DNA of 51,234 nt from Proteobacteria bacterium UBA6908. GTDB lineage: Bacteria; Pseudomonadota; Gammaproteobacteria; Acidiferrobacterales; UBA6901. Below are positions 16,921-24,935 of the stretch, in pieces. The stretch is taken from NCBI GenBank assembly GCA_002451085.1, contig DKBE01000015.1, forward strand, positions 19,904 to 71,137, written 5' to 3'. Positions within the stretch are counted from its first letter, which is position 1. Each line of letters starts with the position of its first letter. The notes under the pieces were generated by a model. The model was not told the origin of the DNA. It did no database searches and worked only from the letters and a program-made list of their open reading frames with translations. Both the position numbers and the translations under genes were made by a program.

Positions 16921-17835
16921 TCACGGTGATGAGCAGGGGATTTTCAAGAACGCATCCAGACGCACCCGCACATCCTGTGGCGTGTGCATGCAATCATCGA
17001 TCAGTGTAAAAAGCGGAAATTGTCCGGCATCGAAACGCGGTCGGGCGCGCAGCATGGCCAGTGTGTGAATCCCCTCGCCGGTCAATGCACTGTAATCACC
17101 ACGTGCGACTCTGCCACCCAACTCGTGATGATGTGATCCGGCACTGGTGGCCGTGGTGATCAGGTCACCCAGACCGGCCAGTCGGTAGGGTGTTTCGGTG
17201 CGACCGCCCTGCAGCTGAACCATAGTAGAAAGCTCATGCAGGGCCGCGGCGGCCAGGAAACCGCGCACGTTGTCACCAAGCCTGAGCGCATCGGCCATCC
17301 CGAAGACCAGGGCATAGACATTCTTGAGAATGGCCGACCAGGAAAGGCCGATAATATCCTGGGCCGTCTCAACCATTAGCGAGGTGCTGGAGAACAGGTC
17401 CGCGACACGCTGGCTCACCGGGGCCGTTGACGCACCGCACTGCGCGAATGCCGGTTTTCCGGTCAGGATCTCTTCCGAGATCATCGGTCCATACAGGACG
17501 GCGACGCGAGCTGAGCCGCATGTGTCGCCCAGGACTTCTGCCGGGAAACGGGATTGATGATCGAGTCCTTTGGCGATGGTCAGGCACAAGGCATCTGATT
17601 GAGCGAGCGGGGAGGCAATACGCGCTGAAACCTCGGGGTGAGCCGTGGCCGGAAGGCAGAAAACGATAAAGTCGCTGTCCGGAACGGCCTGTTCGAGGGA
17701 GAGCGGCTGCGTGCCTGCGGGCGGGTGGCGTTGCCAGATATGCACCCGGTGGCGAGCGGCCAGGAGGTGTTCCATGGCGTGGCCCATTTCGCCGTAGCCC
17801 AGGATCAGCACCCTGAAGCGATCATTACCATTCAA
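16921..17835 (-). CDS. GpsA-like NAD(P)-dependent glycerol-3-phosphate dehydrogenase, divergent
   Basis: A 304-residue two-domain dehydrogenase. The N-terminal Rossmann fold begins RVLILGYGEMGHAMEHLLAA. The middle has FIVFCLPATAHPEVSA, LTIAKGLDH and VLYGPMISEEI. The C-terminal helical domain contains the catalytic-lysine block SAILKNVYALVFGMADALR and GLGDLITTATS. In standard GpsA the last block continues Ser-Arg-Asn and binds substrate and cofactor. Here it reads SAGSHHHELGGRVARG, so the arginine is replaced by histidines. The family is clear, but it may be a paralogue with a changed substrate rather than the housekeeping enzyme, and I leave the symbol blank. It precedes the PhzF gene by 7 bases. 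Confidence 0.8.
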   Translation of the reverse strand: MNGNDRFRVLILGYGEMGHAMEHLLAARHRVHIWQRHPPAGTQPLSLEQAVPDSDFIVFCLPATAHPEVSARIASPLAQSDALCLTIAKGLDHQSRFPAEVLGDTCGSARVAVLYGPMISEEILTGKPAFAQCGASTAPVSQRVADLFSSTSLMVETAQDIIGLSWSAILKNVYALVFGMADALRLGDNVRGFLAAAALHELSTMVQLQGGRTETPYRLAGLGDLITTATSAGSHHHELGGRVARGDYSALTGEGIHTLAMLRARPRFDAGQFPLFTLIDDCMHTPQDVRVRLDAFLKIPCSSP

Positions 17836-17893
17836 CGGAATACGCCTCGGGCGGTTAAACTCAAGAGATCCATGACATCGTCAGGTTCGGAAT

Positions 17894-18856
17894 GTGACAG
17901 ACGCCTCTACCAAAAACAAGATTCTGCTCGTTCCAGGCAAGAATCCAAAACCTCAGCCGGAAGCGCATCGTGCGTTGCTGTGGCGTTGTCTGCTGCGCGG
18001 TGTCGAGCTGGTCAATCCCGTACTCGCACACAATCTGGCGGCCAATCCTGATTGTCTTGAGCTGGTGGGCTGGAATTCCATTTATTATGGTGAGATCAAG
18101 CCCATCGAAGAAGACATTCCGTGGATTGATCTGCTCTGCCAGAAGACCGGTCCGGATGCCCGGGACGTCAGGGAGGCGCTGTCCTGGCGCCACCGGCCGG
18201 CGCGATTGTTCTATGGCCTGGCCGACCTGTTTCCGGCACTTATTCCCTTGTTACCGGACCCGGCGGTGAAAAGCGCCGTGCTTGAAACCGAACGTTATTT
18301 CCAGAATCAAAATAGGATTGCCACGCGCGTGCGGGCGCTGATCAAGGACCCGCTCCGGCGCATGCTTGATGACGGCGATCGTGTACTGGTCATTGGCCAT
18401 AGCCTCGGCTCGGTAATTGCCTATGACGCCTTGTGGGAGCTCACGCATGTCGACAGGTTTCCCGGCAAAGTCGACCTGTTTCTGACCATTGGCAGTCCGT
18501 TGGGTATGCGTTTTATCCAGAAACGAATATTGGGATTTCGACAGCAAGAGCATCGATTTCCGTGCAATATCCGTCGCTGGGTCAATATCGCCGCCCATGG
18601 AGACCTGACAGCGCTCGATCCGGAAATTCGCAATGATTTTCTGCCGATGGTGGAACAGGGCTGTGCCGAATCCATCGAGGACCGGCATCGCGGAGTATTT
18701 AATTATTTCAGGAATGAACAAGGGCTCAATGAGCACCGCTCCTACGGTTATCTGGTCGAGCAACATGTCGCGCGTGCGATCGCCGCCTGGTGGGAGGGCA
18801 ATGGAGATATGGAACAGGTCCGGGCGCCGCTGGCGAGTCCGGCCGGAATAGCTTAG
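17894..18856 (+). CDS. Lipase-like alpha/beta hydrolase of unknown substrate
   Basis: A 320-residue cytosolic protein. The first strand reads [21 protein letters not shown] long middle section ([20 protein letters not shown] and beyond) precedes the nucleophile elbow [20 protein letters not shown], with Ser in GHSLGS near residue 170. [10 protein letters not shown] follows, as in lipase class 3 or PGAP1-like proteins. The candidate acid is in [15 protein letters not shown], and the histidine in [11 protein letters not shown] near the C-terminus. No signal peptide is seen. The start is GTG at 17894; an ATG two bases earlier is out of frame. It stands 41 bases before gltA on the same strand. 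Confidence 0.75.
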   Translation: MTDASTKNKILLVPGKNPKPQPEAHRALLWRCLLRGVELVNPVLAHNLAANPDCLELVGWNSIYYGEIKPIEEDIPWIDLLCQKTGPDARDVREALSWRHRPARLFYGLADLFPALIPLLPDPAVKSAVLETERYFQNQNRIATRVRALIKDPLRRMLDDGDRVLVIGHSLGSVIAYDALWELTHVDRFPGKVDLFLTIGSPLGMRFIQKRILGFRQQEHRFPCNIRRWVNIAAHGDLTALDPEIRNDFLPMVEQGCAESIEDRHRGVFNYFRNEQGLNEHRSYGYLVEQHVARAIAAWWEGNGDMEQVRAPLASPAGIA

Positions 18857-18897
18857 ATTTCAGCCCCAGAGCGCCATTTTTGCAGGACAGGACAGGT

Positions 18898-20181
18898 ATG
18901 ACGCAGAAATACGTGAAAGCGGTTATTTCGGATACCCCCGACGAAGCAGCGCTGCCGGTACTGGAGGGAGCGCTGGGCCCATCTGCCGTGGATATCCAGA
19001 CCCTCTATGCGCGGTACGGTTTGCTGGCCTATGATCCTGGCTTCCGTTCCACGGCCTCGTGCAAGAGCGCCATCACCTTTGTCGATGGTGATAACGGGGT
19101 ATTGCTGTACCGTGGCTATCCGATCGAGGAGCTGGCTGAGCACTCGGACTTCGTCGAGGTCGCCTACCTGCTGATGAACGGTGAGCTGCCCACGCCCGAA
19201 CAGCGCAAGACTTTTGACTTGCTGATTGGGCAGAGCAACCTGCTGCACGAACAGATCATGAATTTCTTTCGTGGCTTTCGTCGCGATGCCCATCCCATGG
19301 CGGTCATGGTCGGCGTGGTTGGGGCCCTGTCGGCGTTTTACCACGATGTCATGGACATTCGGAACCCGGAAGATCGAATGCTTGCCGCAGTCCGGTTGAT
19401 TGCCAAGATGCCGATGATTGCAGCCGCCAGCTATACCTATTCCACCGGACGCCCACAACGCTATCCAAACAACCGGCTCGACTACTCATCGAATGTGCTG
19501 CAGATGATGTTCGGGCAGCCGAATGACGACTATCCGGTCGATCCGGTCGTGGCGCGCGCACTCGATCGCATACTCATCCTGCATGCCGATCACGAACAGA
19601 ATGCCTCGACATCAACGGTGCGTCTGGCGGCCTCCTCCGGCGCCAATCCGTTTGCCTGCATTTCGGCCGGTATTGCTTCGCTCTGGGGTCCCGCACATGG
19701 TGGCGCCAACGAAGCGGTCCTGAAGATGCTCATGGAAATCGGATCGGTCGACAATATTCCCAAGGCCATTGCACGGGCCAAGGACAAGAATGACAGCTTC
19801 CGGCTGATGGGTTTCGGCCATCGTATCTACAAGAACTTCGATCCGCGCTCGCGCGTCATTCAGAAAAGCACCCATGAGGTGCTCAGCCATCTCGGTATCC
19901 ATGATCCGCTTCTCGAGATTGCCATGCGACTGGAAGAAATTGCGCTCAAGGATGATTATTTCGTTGAGCGCAAGCTGTATCCGAATGTCGACTTTTACTC
20001 GGGCATCCTGTTGCGTGCCATGGGATTTCCCATGAACATGTTTACCGCCATCTTTGCCCTCGCCCGTACGGCCGGATGGGTTTCGCACTGGCTGGAGTTG
20101 CAACAGGAGTCGCACGGGATCGATCGTCCGCGGCAGTTGTACGTGGGCAAGGCAAAACGGAAGTTGCCGACAAAAAAATAG
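18898..20181 (+). CDS. gltA: Citrate synthase (type II)
   Basis: The first enzyme of the TCA cycle, which condenses acetyl-CoA with oxaloacetate. At 427 residues it equals E. coli GltA. Signatures are [37 protein letters not shown] with the first catalytic histidine region, [18 protein letters not shown] with the second, and [17 protein letters not shown], followed by [12 protein letters not shown]. The ATG at 18898 has GGACAGGACAGG directly upstream; the frame is open further, into the upstream hydrolase gene, but that part is not protein-like. Type II enzymes are hexamers controlled by NADH. icd lies 30 kb away in this window, so the TCA genes are not clustered. Confidence 0.97.
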   Translation: MTQKYVKAVISDTPDEAALPVLEGALGPSAVDIQTLYARYGLLAYDPGFRSTASCKSAITFVDGDNGVLLYRGYPIEELAEHSDFVEVAYLLMNGELPTPEQRKTFDLLIGQSNLLHEQIMNFFRGFRRDAHPMAVMVGVVGALSAFYHDVMDIRNPEDRMLAAVRLIAKMPMIAAASYTYSTGRPQRYPNNRLDYSSNVLQMMFGQPNDDYPVDPVVARALDRILILHADHEQNASTSTVRLAASSGANPFACISAGIASLWGPAHGGANEAVLKMLMEIGSVDNIPKAIARAKDKNDSFRLMGFGHRIYKNFDPRSRVIQKSTHEVLSHLGIHDPLLEIAMRLEEIALKDDYFVERKLYPNVDFYSGILLRAMGFPMNMFTAIFALARTAGWVSHWLELQQESHGIDRPRQLYVGKAKRKLPTKK

Positions 20182-20243
20182 AACTGCTACGTTCTGACGG
20201 CTGTCCCCGATGGATGGCTGATGGTTGGACCCGGGGAGGGGGA

Positions 20244-23096
20244 ATGTTGGGGCGTTTGCTCAGGCTGTGTTGCGGGTTGTGGCTTCTTGGAGTTCTGCCG
20301 GTCCAGGCGGCGGTCACACACGATCCGGCATTGCGCTGGAAAACGCTGCATACCGAGCACTTTCGAGTGCACTTTCATGACGACGGTGAGCGTCTGGCAC
20401 GTCGAACGGCGGCGCTGGCGGAACGCGTGCACCAGCGTCTGGCCCCCCTGATCGGCTGGACTCCTGCCGAACCGGTCGACATTGTAGTCGACGACCGCAA
20501 GGATATCGCCAACGGTTTCGCCTCGGTATTTCCCGAGGACCGGCTCACGATCTACGTATCACCTCCCGACGGGATCGATGGTCTTGAGGACCATGACGGA
20601 TGGCTGGACCTGCTGCTGACGCACGAATATACGCATATCCTGCACCTCGACCGCGCAGACGGTCTCCCCGGCACGGTGCGCAGGTTCTTCGGACGTAATG
20701 TCTGGCTGTTTCCCAACGCCTTGCAGCCGCGCTGGCTGATCGAAGGGCTGGCCACATGGCATGAAACAGACAGGGAGCGGGGCATTGGCCGTGGCCAGAG
20801 TAGTTATTATGACATGCTCATGCGCATGGAAGTGGCGCAGGGCATCAAGCCGGTGCGCCAGGTCAATCAGTGGATCGCCAGTTGGCCAGCGGGCCAGACA
20901 CCTTATCTGTATGGAGTCGCTTTTTTCGATTTTACAGTTGCGCAGCATGGCGAAGAACGTGTCCGTGCCCTGATCGACCAGTACAGCGACAACCTCATAC
21001 CGTTCCGAATCAATTCGAACAGCCAACAGGTGCTGGGCGGGAACCTGGATGAATTATGGCCACAGTTTGAAGCCTACCTTGAACAACGGCATGGAACGCG
21101 GTTGAAGGCCATTCGCGCTGCCGGTCTTGTCACTGGAGAACAGCTGACTCGCAACGGATATTATGGCGGACCGGCCCAGGCCTTGCCCGGTGGCGATGTT
21201 CTCTATCTGCGCGTCGATGGACGAAACGAGCCGGCTCTCATGCGTCGTCGACAAGATGGCTCGGCGCAGTATCTCGCCTCGGTTCGTCCCCAGGCACATT
21301 TCACCGTGCATCCCCTTGCCGGAGTGCTGCTGGCACAACCGGAAATCAACCGTAACAGCAATCTGTTCTATGACCTGTACCGGGTCAATGCGGAAAACGG
21401 GCACATGACCCGGCTTACCCATGGCGGACGTTACCGCTTTGCCGTGTGGAATCCGGAGGGCACCCGGATCCTGGCGGTTCACAATGATGGAGACCAGTTT
21501 GCCTTGCACATGCTGGATGCCGAAGGCCACAGGCAGGAGATTCTGGTGGCCGGGGAACCAGATGCAGTTTACGGTGAGCCAGACTGGTCACCGGATGGAC
21601 GCCATGTGGCACTGGCCGTCTGGCGACCGCAGACCGGCTGGAACCTGGAGCAATTCGAGCTGGCGGCGCGTCGCTTTGAGCAGTTGACACAGGACGCATC
21701 GATCAAGGCGCATCCGCACTACACCCCGGACGGCCAGGCCCTGCTGTTCACCTCCGATCACGGGGGTGTCTACAACCTGCGCCGACTGGATCTGGCGAGC
21801 CGGAAGACAGTCACGCTGACCAATGTTGAGGGTGGCGCATTTCATCCCAGCCAGTCGAAAGACAGCCAGGCTGTTGTCTACGTTGGATATCACAACAAGG
21901 GTTTTGACGTGTACCGGTTGGCAACGCCGGCATCCATGCCCATGCCGGGTGCCGACCAGCTGGTTCTGTCACCGCCACCGGAACCGGTCATCCGCGAGTC
22001 AACTGTTACGGTGGACGACTACTCGCCATACTCCGGTCTGCGCCCGCGTTGGTGGTTTCCTCACCTCTGGATCGATTCGCAGCGTACGGAAGTCGGATTC
22101 ATCACGTCCGCCTGGGATCCGTTGCTGCGGCACATCTATTATCTGGACATTGCCTATGATTTTCGCAACGAATGGTTCACCGGCTCCGTAGACTATATCT
22201 ATGATCGTTATTGGCCGACGATAAAACTGCATGCCTCGCGGCGTTCCCGGCTGTATCTCGATGCCAACGACGATCCGGCGCGTGTCACCGTTTCGGATAC
22301 ATTCATGGGTGAGGTCAGCTTGCCCTGGCTGCAGGCGCGCCGCGACTGCTCGGCGAGAGTGGCTGCCTATACTGTTCGGGATGCGGATGGCTGGGTTGCT
22401 TCGGGGATACCACCGCAGGTCGAGCGCCGCGATAACGTGCTCGGGGTTGCCCTGACGTATGATTCCACCCGGCGTTATCCACGTTCGGTCAGCCGCTCGC
22501 ATGGTGCACAATTGAGTATCGCGGCGGAAACCAGTGATGCGATTGAGGGATCCGACTATCGCGGTCAGGTGTATACGGTTGACGGGAGGGTGTTTCTGCC
22601 ATTGGGCCGCGAGCACGTACTGGCCGCGCGCGCGACGTATGGCTGGGGTACGGACAGCCCGCGGCCATTCGTGCTGGGGGGCAGTCGCAGCGGCGGTCCG
22701 TTGCCGTTGCCGCTCGAACCGGTGCTGGTGAATGAACTGTTCAATCAGCGCGATTTTGCCTTGCGGGGTTATGATTCCGGCCAGGCAGGTTTGACCGGGC
22801 GCCGCATGTTGACTGGTTCAGTGGAGTGGCGCTTCCCGCTGGCACGTGTAGAGCGCGGTGTCATGGCGCCACCCCTGGCGTTGCATCAACTTTCGGGCGC
22901 TGTCTTTGTTGAGTCTGGCGATGCCTGGTACAGCGGCCGTCATCCGGACGAGCCGGTGACCGGGGCGGGCGCTGAAATCAATGCTGAAACCTTCGTCTTT
23001 TACGATCTGCCCTTTCACCTGCGCCTTGGCTATGCCTATGGTTTCGCGGACAACGGAGGAAACCACGTTTACCTGCAGCTCGGCTCGACCTTCTGA
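20244..23096 (+). CDS. Three-domain envelope protein: peptidase-MA-like domain, TolB-like propeller, Omp85-like barrel
   Basis: About 950 residues. The signal peptide is MLGRLLRLCCGLWLLGVLPVQA. Domain 1 (about 30-290) looks like a gluzincin metallopeptidase of the peptidase-MA group: LLLTHEYTHILHLD supplies HExxH (His127, Glu128, His131) and PRWLIEGLATWHE the third zinc ligand (Glu about 167). Domain 2 (about 300-580) has PD40/TolB propeller repeats such as WNPEGTRILAV, DWSPDGRHVALAV and HYTPDGQALLFTSD. Domain 3 (about 600-950) is beta-rich, ends in an aromatic residue (LQLGSTF), and carries an Omp85-like loop-6 motif (FALRGYDSGQ, about 835-845). The ATG at 20244 has GGAGGGGGA in front; an upstream frame inside gltA was rejected. 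I infer an outer-membrane barrel with a periplasmic protease and propeller in place of POTRA domains. Confidence 0.82.
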   Translation: MLGRLLRLCCGLWLLGVLPVQAAVTHDPALRWKTLHTEHFRVHFHDDGERLARRTAALAERVHQRLAPLIGWTPAEPVDIVVDDRKDIANGFASVFPEDRLTIYVSPPDGIDGLEDHDGWLDLLLTHEYTHILHLDRADGLPGTVRRFFGRNVWLFPNALQPRWLIEGLATWHETDRERGIGRGQSSYYDMLMRMEVAQGIKPVRQVNQWIASWPAGQTPYLYGVAFFDFTVAQHGEERVRALIDQYSDNLIPFRINSNSQQVLGGNLDELWPQFEAYLEQRHGTRLKAIRAAGLVTGEQLTRNGYYGGPAQALPGGDVLYLRVDGRNEPALMRRRQDGSAQYLASVRPQAHFTVHPLAGVLLAQPEINRNSNLFYDLYRVNAENGHMTRLTHGGRYRFAVWNPEGTRILAVHNDGDQFALHMLDAEGHRQEILVAGEPDAVYGEPDWSPDGRHVALAVWRPQTGWNLEQFELAARRFEQLTQDASIKAHPHYTPDGQALLFTSDHGGVYNLRRLDLASRKTVTLTNVEGGAFHPSQSKDSQAVVYVGYHNKGFDVYRLATPASMPMPGADQLVLSPPPEPVIRESTVTVDDYSPYSGLRPRWWFPHLWIDSQRTEVGFITSAWDPLLRHIYYLDIAYDFRNEWFTGSVDYIYDRYWPTIKLHASRRSRLYLDANDDPARVTVSDTFMGEVSLPWLQARRDCSARVAAYTVRDADGWVASGIPPQVERRDNVLGVALTYDSTRRYPRSVSRSHGAQLSIAAETSDAIEGSDYRGQVYTVDGRVFLPLGREHVLAARATYGWGTDSPRPFVLGGSRSGGPLPLPLEPVLVNELFNQRDFALRGYDSGQAGLTGRRMLTGSVEWRFPLARVERGVMAPPLALHQLSGAVFVESGDAWYSGRHPDEPVTGAGAEINAETFVFYDLPFHLRLGYAYGFADNGGNHVYLQLGSTF

Positions 23097-23097
23097 T

Positions 23098-24459
23098 GTG
23101 CCCGTCACGCGACTGAAGGCAACGACGGTATTCAGCCGGTTGTTGATGTTGTGCTGTCTGTGGCTCACCGGCAGCGCTGTTGCCGTGGCCGAGATTGCCG
23201 CCAGCGCCACCGACGGTGTCGCCGGCAATCAACCGCTACAGCTCATCACGGCCATCGAATTCAGCGGCAACAAGGTCACGCGTGAACGGATTTTGCTCCA
23301 GGAAATGCTGGTGCGCGAGGGCGATCTTGCCGACCCGGCACGTATCGAGCAATCCCGCCAGGCCATCATGGACCTTGGTCTATTCACTTCGGTGCGCGCC
23401 TGGCTGGAACCGCACGAATCGGGTGTGGTGCTGCGCATCCACGTAAAAGAAAAGTATTACATCCTGCCAATCCCCAAACTGAATCGTGACGCAGACGGCA
23501 ATTTCAGCCTGGGTGCCGAATTATCCATCGACAACATGGCGGGCCTGAACCAGCAGCTCAAATTGCGCTATGAAAACGAGGAGTTCGATGGCCTCAGTGG
23601 CGGACGAATCGATTCCTATCTGATCAGTTACAGTTACCCGCGCGTTTATGGCACCCCCTTTCTTTTTCGGTCCGAAATCAGCCAGACCCAGCAACCTGCG
23701 GAGCAAGTCACCGCAGGCCTGGTGACATCGTTGTACAGTCAGGTGGGGTGGGTAGCCAGCGCCCAGTTGTCACGCTGGTTGAACCGCCAGGGGCCGAGCC
23801 GTGGCTGGCAACTCGGCGGTGGTTTGGTCTGGCGCCGCAATACGTACGACTATATTTCTGGCACGTCGACCGATCTGTTCCGGGATGCGCAGGCGGTCGG
23901 TATCACGGCGATCACCGAATATATCGATGTGCGTGATTTTCTCTACAGTCGAAAAGGCATCGACTATGGCTACAACGGCGAGATTGGGTCACGGACCCTC
24001 GGTTCCGATGGGGCTTACACCCGGCACGAATTCTACTACCGACGCTATTTCCTGCTGGAAGGGGCTGCCCACCAGAATCTTGATGTACAAGCCAGACTGG
24101 GCCTATCGAGCGGCGGTATGTTCCCGAACGATACCTATGCCTATGCACTGGGTGGTAACAAGACCCTGCGTGGATTCCGCAGCAGCAGCTTCACAGGCAA
24201 CTCATTCTTTGTAGTGAATGCACAATACCTGCGACCGTTGTTCGGATACCCCATGTTCCGCGGTGTGGTGTTTGTCGATGCCGGCAATACCTATCCGAGT
24301 AACAATGAGATGCATCTGGGCGATTTGAACTGGGATGTCGGAATCGGTTTTCGCTTGCGTTTAAAATCTTTTGTGAAGATCGATTTGCGCGTAGATGCCG
24401 CCTATGCCTACGAGACGGGTGAAGTCCGGTATTTTGCCGGAACCAAGGAGATGTTCTGA
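23098..24459 (+). CDS. Omp85-family protein with one POTRA domain and a BamA/TamA-like barrel
   Basis: A 453-residue outer-membrane protein. The signal peptide is about residues 1-32 (LLMLCCLWLTGSAVAVA). It is followed by a single POTRA domain (about 48-118, ITAIEFSGNKVTRERILLQE, then DLGLFTSVRAWLEP) and a surface-antigen type barrel (about 130-453). The loop-6 signature is LGGNKTLRGF (Arg-Gly-Phe about 358-360), followed by RGVVFVDAGNTYPS. BamA has five POTRAs and TamA three, so this short form is neither. The start is a GTG one base after the stop of the preceding gene (TGA-T-GTG). No ATG gives a better signal peptide, and no clear ribosome binding site is seen, so translation is probably coupled to the protease-barrel gene. 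Confidence 0.85.
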   Translation: MPVTRLKATTVFSRLLMLCCLWLTGSAVAVAEIAASATDGVAGNQPLQLITAIEFSGNKVTRERILLQEMLVREGDLADPARIEQSRQAIMDLGLFTSVRAWLEPHESGVVLRIHVKEKYYILPIPKLNRDADGNFSLGAELSIDNMAGLNQQLKLRYENEEFDGLSGGRIDSYLISYSYPRVYGTPFLFRSEISQTQQPAEQVTAGLVTSLYSQVGWVASAQLSRWLNRQGPSRGWQLGGGLVWRRNTYDYISGTSTDLFRDAQAVGITAITEYIDVRDFLYSRKGIDYGYNGEIGSRTLGSDGAYTRHEFYYRRYFLLEGAAHQNLDVQARLGLSSGGMFPNDTYAYALGGNKTLRGFRSSSFTGNSFFVVNAQYLRPLFGYPMFRGVVFVDAGNTYPSNNEMHLGDLNWDVGIGFRLRLKSFVKIDLRVDAAYAYETGEVRYFAGTKEMF

Positions 24460-24525
24460 GTCACTCCCGCGGCGGATACGATCGTCCGAAAGTATTCAGT
24501 GAAAGGACCGAGGAGTAAATATTCA

Positions 24526-24930
24526 ATGCACCATCCAATGGCCGGAATCCTGCTGGTAACCCTGATCGCTGGCTGTGCCACGCATGCCGTGACATCGGGT
24601 CGCGTGGTCGTGCGAGACGATCAAGCCGAGTCAGTAATGCGTATTAGTGATCAGGACCGTAGAACAATGGTTGACTACTACCGCAACCCGACCAATGCCC
24701 GAAAAATCCCACCAGGGCTGGCCAAGCGCGAGCAGTTGCCTCCAGGGCTGGCCAAGCGCGAAATCCTGCCTGCCGGACTTCAGGGACGGGAATTGCCGCG
24801 CGACCTGGAAACCCGGTTGTCACCACTGTCCTCGATCTACGTGCGTTTGCAGGTTGGCCACGACGTGGTGCTACTGCACCGTAACAGCCGCATTGTGATC
24901 GATATCGTGTATGGGGTTGTACCGAAGTAA
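24526..24930 (+). CDS. CigR/RcnB-like lipoprotein with tandem decapeptide repeats
   Basis: A 134-residue predicted lipoprotein. The N-terminus MHHPMAGILLVTLIAGCATH has lipobox IAGC with lipidation at Cys17. The middle contains three tandem ten-residue units (about 61-90) of the form (I/L)PPGLAKRE(Q/I), the third being LPAGLQGREL. The C-terminus YVRLQVGHDVVLLHRN and IVIDIVYGV is the module found in RcnB and CigR-type periplasmic proteins. The ATG at 24526 has GAGGAG about 10 bases upstream; a GTG at 24499 is a weaker choice. It follows the POTRA-Omp85 gene by 66 bases on the same strand and is probably part of the same unit. Its role is unknown. Confidence 0.8.
   Translation: MHHPMAGILLVTLIAGCATHAVTSGRVVVRDDQAESVMRISDQDRRTMVDYYRNPTNARKIPPGLAKREQLPPGLAKREILPAGLQGRELPRDLETRLSPLSSIYVRLQVGHDVVLLHRNSRIVIDIVYGVVPK
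24712..24761 (+). repeat. Short direct repeat inside the CigR-like lipoprotein gene
   Basis: Twenty identical bases, CCAGGGCTGGCCAAGCGCGA, occur at 24712-24731 and again at 24742-24761, a 30-base period that encodes two of the decapeptide units. The near-identity at the DNA level, not only the protein level, suggests recent duplication by slippage. Confidence 0.9.
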
Positions 24931-24935
24931 TCCGA

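Noticed and set aside
20076..20243. N-terminal extension of the protease-propeller-barrel frame into gltA
   Set aside because: It would bury the signal peptide, and a strong ribosome binding site precedes the ATG at 20244.
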